Shown here piece by piece: positions 27,802 to 36,593 of a DNA stretch of 64,000 bases. Every line of letters begins with the position of its first letter. Position 1 is the first letter of the stretch. The notes under the pieces were generated by a model, which saw only the letters and a program-made list of their open reading frames with translations, made no database searches and had not been told where the DNA came from. Both the position numbers and the translations under genes were made by a program. The DNA comes from Ostreococcus mediterraneus (Eukaryota > Chlorophyta > Mamiellophyceae > Mamiellales > Bathycoccaceae): contig WMKK01000014.1 of the NCBI GenBank assembly GCA_012295225.1, positions 1 through 64,000 of the forward strand. The letters are read 5' to 3'.

Positions 27802-29295
27802 ATGAGCCGAGATTCCAGCAAGGATCGCGCGTCGAGTGATCTTCCAGTGGGGGCGTCGCCGGGCGCGCGCGCGCCTTTTCGCCTCGTGCACGAAGACGAC
27901 GCGGGCGCGAATGAAGGCACGAATGAGTACAGCGAGTACAGCGCGCACGGTTCGGACGGGGGCACCACGAGTGGGGATGATGGCACGAATAAACCGGGTA
28001 CGACGAAGTTTGTACAGTATGCGTCGAGGCATTTAACCAGTGAGCTGTTGTTTTGCTCGAGTACGGGGAATTTGAAGCGTTTGAAGCGCGTGTTGGAAAA
28101 AGCGGGGAAGTCGATTTCGAGCGAGTCGTACGCGGATTACGATAATCGCACACCTTTGCACGTTGCGGCGAGTGAAGGGTCATTTGCCGTAGCAGATTGG
28201 TTGGTAAAGAGTGGAGTACAGATTAATCCAGTCGATCGATGGGGTTCGACGCCGTTAGAAAGCGCAGTGTACGGCAACCACGTCGATTTAGTCAAGATGC
28301 TAGCGAAAAATGGGGCTAAGATTAAAGATAGAGTGAGCGGGACGCTGTTACCATTAGAGGAATCGCATTTGTCCGGTGCGGTGCGCACATCTCTGCCCGT
28401 GGATACTATGGCTTGGGAAATTCCAGACGGTGAGTTTTCGAGCGTAGTAGAAGTCGGCGCGGGCGCGTTTGGCGTGGTGTACAGCGGCACGTGGCGCGGC
28501 ACGCGCGTGTGCTTGAAGCAATTACACAAGCACTTGAACGCCGACGAAGTCGCGCAAGCAGAATTCAGATTGGAACTAAAAATCATGCAGCAACTGCATC
28601 ACCCGCACATTGTGCAATTTCTAGGTACAACCGTGAGCGCCGACGGGTTGACGTCCATCGTGTCCGAGTACATGGCTGGAGGAAGCTTGGAGCAAGTGTT
28701 TAGAAATGAAGAGTTGCTTTCGCTCAAAGTGGCGGTCAAGATGGCGCTCGATTGCGCCAGAGGTATGGCATATCTTCATGGCCGTTCGCCGCTTCCAGTG
28801 ATTCATCGTGACTTGAAGCCTGGAAACTTGATGTTGACGACGTCGCGGTTGTTAAAAATTGGTGATTTCGGCTTGTCCAAGACGCTATCAGTGCGGAATA
28901 AAATGCCGCAAGAAATGTCCCAGGCGTTCAACATGACGGGTGAAACCGGGTCGTATCGCTACATGGCCCCTGAAGTGTTCCGTCACGAATTCTACGGCCC
29001 CGCCGTGGACGTCTACGCGGCGGCGATGATTTACTACCAGTTGTTCTCCTTCCAGCAGCCGTTCGCCGGACGAAACCCCGTCGACGCGTGCCGCGCGGCG
29101 AGTTTAGAAAACCTCCGCCCACGCATCCCTGACAAAACCATGCCAAAAGAACTCTCAGACCTGCTCGTCAAAATGTGGGACCCACAAGTAAAGAAGCGTC
29201 CAGATTTCATCGAAGTCATCAACATGCTCGTCCCGGTGTTCGATTCGCTCAAAAATGCCCCCGAACCGGGCGCCGGGTGCTGCGTCGTGTCCTAG
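27802..29295 (+). CDS. Ankyrin-repeat protein kinase (plant ILK/Raf-like) with C-terminal CaaX box
   Basis: The protein has 497 residues. A disordered, acidic N-terminus is followed by two ankyrin repeats at about 108-175 ('NRTPLHVAASEGSFAVADWL', 'WGSTPLESAVYGNHVDLVKM'). The kinase domain covers about 215-480: glycine loop 'GAGAFGVVYSG', ATP-binding lysine in 'VCLKQL', catalytic loop 'VIHRDLKPGNLML', 'IGDFGLSK', 'GSYRYMAPEVF', 'WDPQVKKRPDF'. This layout is that of plant ILK-type (Raf group C) MAPKKK-like kinases, with all catalytic residues present. The last six residues are GCCVVS. CVVS fits a farnesylation CaaX box, with a neighbouring cysteine for palmitoylation, which suggests membrane anchoring. 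Confidence 0.9.
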   Translation: MSRDSSKDRASSDLPVGASPGARAPFRLVHEDDAGANEGTNEYSEYSAHGSDGGTTSGDDGTNKPGTTKFVQYASRHLTSELLFCSSTGNLKRLKRVLEKAGKSISSESYADYDNRTPLHVAASEGSFAVADWLVKSGVQINPVDRWGSTPLESAVYGNHVDLVKMLAKNGAKIKDRVSGTLLPLEESHLSGAVRTSLPVDTMAWEIPDGEFSSVVEVGAGAFGVVYSGTWRGTRVCLKQLHKHLNADEVAQAEFRLELKIMQQLHHPHIVQFLGTTVSADGLTSIVSEYMAGGSLEQVFRNEELLSLKVAVKMALDCARGMAYLHGRSPLPVIHRDLKPGNLMLTTSRLLKIGDFGLSKTLSVRNKMPQEMSQAFNMTGETGSYRYMAPEVFRHEFYGPAVDVYAAAMIYYQLFSFQQPFAGRNPVDACRAASLENLRPRIPDKTMPKELSDLLVKMWDPQVKKRPDFIEVINMLVPVFDSLKNAPEPGAGCCVVS

Positions 29296-29565
29296 TTCAT
29301 CGACTTCAAACTACAATCGACCACCCTCTACCCATCAGCGGGCTCGTCCATCCTTTTTGTTTCTACTATTACGGTAATAATACGGTACAGATACGTTTAC
29401 GAGAGGTCGATACTCCACCGCGCGCGCGCCCTTTCGCCTCATAGACACTCATCCTCAGATCATGATTGGTCAATCCATATACCCTAGATCAACAAAACAA
29501 AAGAAAACTCGATCGGCGTTCGGCGGCACACGACGCCGCCTGTCGACGACGAAGGGACGCGTTGC

Positions 29566-32169
29566 ATGCGCGACGACGAGGACGATCAAGGATACGACTA
29601 CGCATCGAGCGATAGCGAAGCGTACGCGTACGATTCAAGAGACGAGCGAAGCGAAGGCGAGAGCTCATTCGAGGCGTACGAGGACGATTTAACCTCGGAG
29701 GAAGAATTCGTTGACGACGACGGAGTTGGACACGACGAGACGGCGTACGACGACGCATACGAGGACGAACACGAGGAGAGTATCGTTGTGCGTGACGAGG
29801 ACGACGACGAGGACGAGGACGTCGACGAGGGTGAGTTTGTTGGGGATTCGACGACGCGCGACGAAACCCTGGACGACGTCGAGGGCGGAACGATGAGCGC
29901 CGCGGATGCTGAGGCGTATGATGATGAACAGGAGGAGGATATCGACGAGTACGTAGATGACGAAGGTGACGAGGAGATTGAAGATACGGGCGACGATGAC
30001 GACGATGATGAATACGAGGAAGAGACGGAGACAAACGTGGCGGCGGGCGCGGATGCCGCCGCAAAGTTTCGCGCCGCGGGCGCGGCGGCACCAATGTTGG
30101 CCAAGTCTTTTGCGAGTACGGTTCGTGAGGCGGCGGGGAGTGCGTTGACGGCAATCAAGCCCAAGGCGGCGCCTGTGGAGCCTTTGGTCAAGCCGGATCC
30201 GAGCGACGAGGATGCGATGCGAGCGTACAATTTACAAATGCTTCGCATCAAGCTCTTACGGTTGGCGTCGAGATTAGATCAAAGCCCGCGGAACACCGTG
30301 GTTGCACAAGTGATTTACCGACTGGAGTTGGCAGAGCAGCTCAAGGCTGGTCGCGGTGGGCAGCGCGCGCAAGAGGCGAATAATTCGTCATTTGATCGCG
30401 CCGTGGCGCTCGCCGAACAAGCGGAGAAAGACAACGCGGGTGAAGATTTAGAGTTCACCTGCACAATCTTACTTTTGGGTAAGAGTGGTGTTGGTAAATC
30501 TGCGGTGATTAATTCTTTGCTTGGTGAAGGGTCAGCGCCGTCGGGTACGAGCGACGCCGACGCCACCAAAAAGGTGACATTGATTGAAAAGAAGGTTCAC
30601 GGGATGACCCTTCGTCTCATCGACACCCCGGGTTTGCAAGCGTCTGCGGCGGATATTCGTTACAATTCTACCATCATGAACGACGCAAAGCGGTTCACAA
30701 AGTCGAACAAGCCGGATATCGTGCTCTATTTTGATCGCCTTGACATTCCTTCGCGCTCGGACGCCGCAGATTTACCCTTGTTGAAGCAAATTACCAGCAC
30801 GTTTGGCCAAGCCGTGTGGTTCAACGCCATCGTCGTGTTGACGCACGCGTCTGCGGCACCGCCAGATGGCGCGAACGGACAACCAATTTCATACGAAATG
30901 TACGTCGCGCAACGGTCGCACATTGTGCAACAGACGATTCGTCAAGCCGCCGGGGATATGCGTCTGATGAACCCCGTGGCGTTGGCTGAAAACCACCCGA
31001 TGTGCCGCACGAACCGTGTGGGCGAGCGCGTGTTGCCGAACGGCCAAGTGTGGCGTCCTCAATTGTTGCTGCTGTGCTTTGCATCGAAGATTCTTACCGA
31101 GGCGAATACGTTGTTGAACTTGCAAGCTGAGCAGCAAAAGCAAGGCGCCGGCGGCCGAGGTGGTATGCCTGGTCAACAAAAGGTGCCGCCGCTTCCGTTC
31201 TTGTTGTCTTCGTTGATTACCACGCGCAAGCCGCGTCGATTGATTGAGTATGCCGATGATGACTTTGAAGATTTGGAAAATGAAATCATCTCTGGCGAAC
31301 CGTCTCCGTATGACATTCCGGCTGATCAAATGGAACCGTTGCCGACGCCAAAGCAAGTTGCGATTCCTGCCCCAGATCCAGTCTTGCCACCGTCGTTCGA
31401 TGGTGACACCCCTGGACACCACTACCGTTTCTTAGAATCCAACCAACAGTGGTCGTGCCGACCCATCGTCGACGCGCACGGGTGGGATCACGAGGCTGGC
31501 ATCGAAGGTTTCTCCGTCGAACACCAATTCGTGCTCAAGGACCAAGTCCCTGGTGTGTTGCAAGCGCAGATTTCAAAGGATAAAAAAGACAGCAACTTGG
31601 GATTTGAGGGTGAAATGTCCATTCCGCATTCCAGAAACTTAATCTCTACCACTGGCGTGGATATTCAAACCGTCGGTGGGGAATTGGTGTACACGACGCG
31701 AGGGGAAACGCGTTGGAAGTTTTGCGCCGTTGATAAGCTCATCGGTGGTCTTTCGGCGTCCCTCGTCGGTGGCGTCGTCGCTCTCGGGACTAAGATTGAA
31801 AACCGTTTCAAGGCACGCCCTGGGATGAAGATTGTCGTGAGCACCGGCGCGGTCACCGCGCAAAAAGATGTCGCGTACGCAGGTAACCTCGAAGCCATCG
31901 TGCGTCATAGCGAAGACCCATCCAACCCGAACTCGTCCACTGTGAGCGCGAGCTTTATGAACTGGCGGGGTGATCTCGCTCTCGGTTGCAACGGTATGAG
32001 CTCCATCCAAGTTGGAAAGGATACTCAACTCACCGGGAGCTTTAACATCAACTCTCGTGGGACGGGTAAGATTTCCGTGCGCGCGACGACGAACGAACGC
32101 ATGTCCCTCGGAAGCGTGGGCTTGGTACCAATCATCTGCGCCATTTGGGGACGAATCCGAGGAGATTGA
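29566..32169 (+). CDS. Toc159-type preprotein import receptor GTPase
   Basis: The protein has 867 residues. Residues 1-165 are a highly acidic domain (A domain) made of D, E, S and Y. The GTPase domain spans about 295-530: 'TILLLGKSGVGKSAVINSLL' (P-loop at about 305-312), 'TLIDTPGL'-like switch 2 (residues about 352-356), and 'FNAIVVLTHASAAPPDG'. The C-terminal part (about 560-867) matches the membrane-anchoring M domain of Toc159: 'HHYRFLESNQQWSCRPI', 'GFEGEMSIPHSRN', 'SVGLVPIICAIW'. Toc159 receptors recognise precursor transit peptides at the outer chloroplast envelope. The protein is shorter than land-plant Toc159 because the A domain is shorter. Confidence 0.93.
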   Translation: MRDDEDDQGYDYASSDSEAYAYDSRDERSEGESSFEAYEDDLTSEEEFVDDDGVGHDETAYDDAYEDEHEESIVVRDEDDDEDEDVDEGEFVGDSTTRDETLDDVEGGTMSAADAEAYDDEQEEDIDEYVDDEGDEEIEDTGDDDDDDEYEEETETNVAAGADAAAKFRAAGAAAPMLAKSFASTVREAAGSALTAIKPKAAPVEPLVKPDPSDEDAMRAYNLQMLRIKLLRLASRLDQSPRNTVVAQVIYRLELAEQLKAGRGGQRAQEANNSSFDRAVALAEQAEKDNAGEDLEFTCTILLLGKSGVGKSAVINSLLGEGSAPSGTSDADATKKVTLIEKKVHGMTLRLIDTPGLQASAADIRYNSTIMNDAKRFTKSNKPDIVLYFDRLDIPSRSDAADLPLLKQITSTFGQAVWFNAIVVLTHASAAPPDGANGQPISYEMYVAQRSHIVQQTIRQAAGDMRLMNPVALAENHPMCRTNRVGERVLPNGQVWRPQLLLLCFASKILTEANTLLNLQAEQQKQGAGGRGGMPGQQKVPPLPFLLSSLITTRKPRRLIEYADDDFEDLENEIISGEPSPYDIPADQMEPLPTPKQVAIPAPDPVLPPSFDGDTPGHHYRFLESNQQWSCRPIVDAHGWDHEAGIEGFSVEHQFVLKDQVPGVLQAQISKDKKDSNLGFEGEMSIPHSRNLISTTGVDIQTVGGELVYTTRGETRWKFCAVDKLIGGLSASLVGGVVALGTKIENRFKARPGMKIVVSTGAVTAQKDVAYAGNLEAIVRHSEDPSNPNSSTVSASFMNWRGDLALGCNGMSSIQVGKDTQLTGSFNINSRGTGKISVRATTNERMSLGSVGLVPIICAIWGRIRGD

Positions 32170-32353
32170 GGTAGTTTACGCGAGTGAAATCCGCAATTTA
32201 ATGTCATTGCTAGTTCAAAAAAAACAATCCAAAATTTCATATTTCAAAAATCAATTCGCTAGGCGACATTTTTGTGGCACCTCGCGGTGCCTATCGGGGG
32301 GCTATATGGTTTTTTGTTATATATAATCGTATACTGGACGTCGCTTCAGCTTC

Positions 32354-33163
32354 TTAAGCAGCGTCGACGGCGTTCGTTCGCATGATGCGTTTGAATACCA
32401 TCGCACTCGTCTCGCGCAAAGACGCGACGTAGCGATCCGGCCATCCGGGGGCCTCCACGACTTCCTCGTCAATCGTCAACGCATCATCATCGCCTTCGTC
32501 GACCGAGTTGCGCCACGTAGAGAGCTCCAACCGTAAGCGTTCCAGATTTTTCGCATTCAACGACGTGGGGAAATCCGCCACCAAACCTTGCGATCCGTTG
32601 AAAATTTGCACGTACGGCAACACCGGAACGTTGAGCTTTTCTAAGAAGGCGTCGTCGAAATCGCGAACGTTAACCTTTAAAAACACCACGTCGGCAAACT
32701 CGAGTTCGCACAACTTTTCAAACTTTGGCGCCAGCGACCGACAGCTGGGACAATCAGGCGCGAAATACTTGACGCACAATACTTTCGCACGCGCACTGCG
32801 ATCTCGCTTACGTCGAGCGAAATTCGCAGCGGCGTGTAAAAACGCGAGAAACTCGTCGCTCGTGCGAGCGGTGAAGACGTTTGGCAACGCCTTGCCCTTC
32901 TCATACCACCGTTGCACGCGTTCCTGCACGTTCGCCGTCGCCGCTTCAATCGTCGACGGTGAGGATTCCTCTATGGCGATGTTTTCGGGCTCACGCAGCG
33001 CGCGCGACCGCACCGACGCCCACGCGCGCGGCGAAACCCCACGCGTGCCCAGGGACGCTTTATCCACAACGCTCGAGTGCGTTTTGAAACCCTTCCGACG
33101 CCCGTGCGACGTCGGTGCGCCCGCGCACGCGATGTACGCGCGCGCGGGTAATACGCATGCCAT
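32354..33163 (-). CDS. Thioredoxin-like protein, probably chloroplast (ACHT-like)
   Basis: The protein has 269 residues from MACVLPARAYIACAG. Residues 1-60 are rich in A, R and S with few acids, as in a plastid transit peptide. The thioredoxin fold lies at about 110-225. It begins 'KVLCVKYFAPDCPSCRSLAP' with a CPSC redox motif at 138-141, then 'VVFLKVNVRDFDD', the cis-proline segment 'VLPYVQIFNG', and 'GLVADFPTSL'. The motif context resembles the atypical Cys-His-rich thioredoxins of chloroplasts, which help tune light-dependent metabolism. An acidic C-terminal extension follows. The active site differs from the WCGPC standard. Confidence 0.8.
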   Translation of the reverse strand: MACVLPARAYIACAGAPTSHGRRKGFKTHSSVVDKASLGTRGVSPRAWASVRSRALREPENIAIEESSPSTIEAATANVQERVQRWYEKGKALPNVFTARTSDEFLAFLHAAANFARRKRDRSARAKVLCVKYFAPDCPSCRSLAPKFEKLCELEFADVVFLKVNVRDFDDAFLEKLNVPVLPYVQIFNGSQGLVADFPTSLNAKNLERLRLELSTWRNSVDEGDDDALTIDEEVVEAPGWPDRYVASLRETSAMVFKRIMRTNAVDAA

Positions 33164-33328
33164 TTTCCTCGCGATTCGCGCGCGCGTGAGGGAGTTTTCG
33201 TCGACGCGCGCGAGCGAGCGAGGCAAACACTGACGCGCGTAGGGGGATAACGTGCTGACTCACCGTGGGACACTTTTGAAATATTCCATTGGTGTTGCGT
33301 GTGTTGTGCGTTAAAAATGTGCGGGTGA

Positions 33329-34477
33329 TTATCCTTGACCGTCGTCGCTGGTGATTTTACCGACGCGCACGGATGATAAAGCGCTGACTTTTAAGTCGCT
33401 ATCGAGGAAATCTGCGATTCTGGCGGCAGTTTCGTCGACAAAGTCTTCTTGAGGCATGTGTCCGACTTTACGCATGGCGCTAAAGGATGCGCGGACGTCG
33501 GAACACCAGTCGTAAATCGTGGCGTCGTCCAAGTAGCGATCAGCGGTGCCCCAAATGACGCGAATTTTCGGCAATCCACGCGATTGTAACGCGTCTATGA
33601 CTTGTTTAGAAACCTTTTTCAAATCGCACTTTGTGACGTAGGCCTCCGCGGCGGCGCGCGCGGCTTCGGCTTGAGCGCCCGAATACGGTTTTTCGTACTC
33701 TTCCAACACCTCACCCGGGAGGGCGAATTCATTACCATTATACAAATATCCCGCAGCGTCGAACGCCGCGCCCTTGCCCATGCCAAACGGTCGCGTAAAT
33801 GTCGCCATTTGCGGGGGATATGCGTGCGCGTTTGTCAGCGGCGTGTTCATCAGCACGACGCGACGGAATTTCTTAGGATTCTTCGCCACGTACAACAATA
33901 CGTGCTGCGGAATCACAAAACCATGCATCACCAAATCCACGGGCTCGCTCGCCAAACCAGTGGCGGTTAAAAACCCTTCCAACGCGGCGCCAGTCGCCGC
34001 GGCGTCGTATCCAGCCACGCCTCGACCAGGTGCGGGCTTACTCGAGTCCCCGTGCCCGGTCGCATCGAATGCATACGACGTAAACCCGCGTTCCTGCAAA
34101 GCGCGCTGCACGTTACGAAATGTGTACGCACACGCGCCCAATCCGTGCGCAAATACAATCTTCGTCGACTTGAGCGTCGCGCAATCCTCCGCCGGAACTC
34201 CTTTGCGATAGGACCACGTCGCGCCGTCGCCCACATCCACGGCGTGCACGCTTTGCCACAACACCTCAACGTCCTGCCCGGTGGTGGCATCGAAAATCTT
34301 CGTATACGTCGGCGCGTCCGCGTCCGCACTCGCCCGCGTCGTCGTCGGTAGAGACGCTGAAGCGTTTCGTGTTCTCGCCGACATCATCATCTTTCGCCCG
34401 GCATCTGTATGCCCCGTGCGTCGCGTCGACGCGCGCATCGACGCGCTCGGCGCGCGCAAACTCGCGAGCGCGGTCAT
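33329..34477 (-). CDS. Alpha/beta-hydrolase-fold protein, probably chloroplast, no nucleophile serine seen
   Basis: The protein has 382 residues. Residues 1-55 are R/S/T/A-rich and look like a transit peptide. The fold is clear: oxyanion-loop 'KIVFAHGLGACAYTFRNV', 'AFDATGHGDSSKP', 'RRVVLMNTPLTN', 'VIWGTADRYLDDA', and the histidine segment 'RKVGHMPQEDF'. This pattern matches a plant chloroplast hydrolase family related to epoxide hydrolases. At the nucleophile elbow the sequence is 'LVMHGFVIPQHVLL', which has no G-x-S-x-G or other good nucleophile. So it may have lost catalysis or use a variant chemistry. Its promoter is shared with the divergent ORC2 gene. Confidence 0.8.
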   Translation of the reverse strand: MTALASLRAPSASMRASTRRTGHTDAGRKMMMSARTRNASASLPTTTRASADADAPTYTKIFDATTGQDVEVLWQSVHAVDVGDGATWSYRKGVPAEDCATLKSTKIVFAHGLGACAYTFRNVQRALQERGFTSYAFDATGHGDSSKPAPGRGVAGYDAAATGAALEGFLTATGLASEPVDLVMHGFVIPQHVLLYVAKNPKKFRRVVLMNTPLTNAHAYPPQMATFTRPFGMGKGAAFDAAGYLYNGNEFALPGEVLEEYEKPYSGAQAEAARAAAEAYVTKCDLKKVSKQVIDALQSRGLPKIRVIWGTADRYLDDATIYDWCSDVRASFSAMRKVGHMPQEDFVDETAARIADFLDSDLKVSALSSVRVGKITSDDGQG

Positions 34478-34783
34478 CGTCGTCGCCGTCGTGGGCCGTG
34501 CGGTGCGCGTCAGCCGTGCGGTGCGCGAGGTACGCGGCGTTGAGTGACGACTTGGCGACTGCGCGAGGATAAAGTGACGTCATAAAACGTTGCGCGCCGC
34601 GGTGTCGACGTCGATCGCGCGCGACGCCCGGGCGAACGGTGCGGACGGACGAGCGACGACGATTGGCGGCGGCGACGACGACGACGTTCGACGCGCGCGA
34701 ACGACGCGCGAGCGATACGCGACGGGCGGGGTGGTTTGTTGATTTGGATTACTTTTTGAATTCTTTCGTGAAAATACCGCGCC
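34478..34783. promoter_or_regulatory. Divergent intergenic region between hydrolase and ORC2
   Basis: A stretch of 306 bases lies between two divergent start codons and is CG- and GACGA-rich. No gene or clear motif was found. Confidence 0.4.
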
Positions 34784-36256
34784 ATGCCGCCGAAACGTCA
34801 AGCGTCGGGATCGGCGGCGGTGACGACGGGTAAGAAACCATCGTCGCTGGCGTTTGCGGGTGGGACGCACGGCGTGCGCATCGCGAGAGGTGGTATTCGT
34901 CGCGCGCGCGGGCACAAACCGGTGGCGTTGGAGTACATTCAAGCGAGAGAGGCAGAGAAAGCCACTCGTGGGCGTGGAACCCGAGCGACGGCGGCGGTGG
35001 CGACGACAAGTGGACGACGTGGGAATAATGATATGGCACTCGCCGTGATTGGCGGTCGCGACGGTCCCGATGATGAAGATAAAGACGGCGACGAAGCCGC
35101 GCGAGCGGTGCGCCTGGCGTTGGAAGCGGCGGAACGCGGGGAAGATTTCGGTGATGATGGCTCCGATGGCGATGGCGATGGCGTGAAACGAAAGCATCGA
35201 AATAAGGCACACAAGGGTGTGGGGTATATTGCGAGCAAAGGTCGAGGACGAGCGATTGGTGGCGCGCCGAATACGCTCGGGTTGCTTGACTTGGCGGATG
35301 AAGAAACCGTACGAGAGTTACTCGGGCATCTTCCGGTCGGGCACCAGAATGAACGAGCTGCGATCGTGAAGAATTTAGAAAAACAGTATCGACGTTGGTT
35401 TCAGCTCGTTCGTGCGGGGTTTAGCGTTTTGTTGTATGGATTTGGTTCAAAGAAGGCTCTGATGGAAGATTTTGAAAAACGATATTGCGTTGACGGAGGC
35501 GTCATCGTCGTGAATGGGTTTTTCCCGTCGCTCACGCCCAAGCAAGTCGTCGTTGCTGCCGCGGCGGCGTTATCGACTTCAGAGAAAGATGATCCGTCGT
35601 CGACGGCGGCGAGTACGTTGCAAGGGATGGGCACCGAGTCGCTGCTGGCGCACATTCAAAGCGCCACGCGCGGCACCGCCAAGGTTGAGCCTAAGCGTCT
35701 GTACATTATTTTGCACAACATAGATGGTCCTCAACTGCGAACACAAGAGGCACAAGCGTTACTAGGCGAGCTAGCATCGATGCCTCGCGTGCATTTGATT
35801 GCAAGCATCGACCACGTCAACGCGCCTCTCTTGTGGAGTAAGCGCGAGGCGGCGCGCTTCAACTGGGTGTGGCAAGAAAGCTCGACGTTCACGCCGTACG
35901 CGCTAGAAACAGCAAATTTACCGCAGCTCTTGGCATCCAAGGGCGAGGAGCGCCACGTACGTGGTGCAGCGAACGTCTTGCGTTCGCTCACCTCAAACGG
36001 CAGAGACATTTTCCGATTACTCGCCGAGCATCAGCTCGAAAATCAAGACTCTCAAGGCATGCCTTTGGATATGTTCTACGCCGCGTGCCGCGAACAATTT
36101 TTAGTATCCTCCGAGGTCACTTTACGCGTGCACCTCACCGAATTCACCGATCACGAGCTCGTTCGAAGCAAACGCGGCGTCGACGGCCGCGACTTGCTCG
36201 TCGTCCCACTCAACGCCGACGCCCTGCGCGCGCTTTTGAAAGAGTTCGACCCATAA
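34784..36256 (+). CDS. ORC2: Origin recognition complex subunit 2
   Basis: The protein has 490 residues. A basic, glycine/arginine-rich N-terminus (about 1-150) is disordered. The ORC2 core follows: 'FSVLLYGFGSKKALMEDFE', 'VIVVNGFFPSLTPKQVV', 'LYIILHNIDGPQLR', 'VHLIASIDHVNAPLLW', 'FNWVWQESSTFTPYALE', 'LRSLTSNGRDIFRLLAEHQL', and the winged-helix end 'FTDHELVRSKRG'. These are the diagnostic ORC2 motifs. ORC2 has an AAA-like fold without ATPase activity and forms the stable core that marks replication origins. Size is close to other green lineage ORC2 proteins. Confidence 0.95.
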   Translation: MPPKRQASGSAAVTTGKKPSSLAFAGGTHGVRIARGGIRRARGHKPVALEYIQAREAEKATRGRGTRATAAVATTSGRRGNNDMALAVIGGRDGPDDEDKDGDEAARAVRLALEAAERGEDFGDDGSDGDGDGVKRKHRNKAHKGVGYIASKGRGRAIGGAPNTLGLLDLADEETVRELLGHLPVGHQNERAAIVKNLEKQYRRWFQLVRAGFSVLLYGFGSKKALMEDFEKRYCVDGGVIVVNGFFPSLTPKQVVVAAAAALSTSEKDDPSSTAASTLQGMGTESLLAHIQSATRGTAKVEPKRLYIILHNIDGPQLRTQEAQALLGELASMPRVHLIASIDHVNAPLLWSKREAARFNWVWQESSTFTPYALETANLPQLLASKGEERHVRGAANVLRSLTSNGRDIFRLLAEHQLENQDSQGMPLDMFYAACREQFLVSSEVTLRVHLTEFTDHELVRSKRGVDGRDLLVVPLNADALRALLKEFDP

Positions 36257-36593
36257 TAATAGCAACCATCTACTATAGCACGTGTGTTCATATCATTCTA
36301 TAGGCTTTTACTCCACGCACGCATCGCCCGCGGCGTGGTCGAGCCGCGCATCCGCGCGCCAGGTGGCCGCCACATGTCCAACCGACCACCCCCCCTCGCG
36401 CCATCGCGCCGTCGCGCGCCCACCCCGGCGCGCCCGCGATCGCCGCGCGCGCCATCGCGCCGTGCGCGTCACCAGCGTCCATCCCAGCCCGGTCTCGGCG
36501 CCCCCCCTCCCCGCGCGCGCACATCTCGGCGCGTTTCAACGCGATCGAGCGATCGCGTCAGTCGGCACTGTGCGACGCGCGACATCCTCCGCG
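36257..36593. other. Intergenic between ORC2 and glutamate 5-kinase
   Basis: A GC-rich 337-base gap. The kinase frame is open through it, but the translation is R/P/A/H-rich with no acids, and the first plausible start is at 36594. It could include a transit peptide if translation began upstream. Confidence 0.4.
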
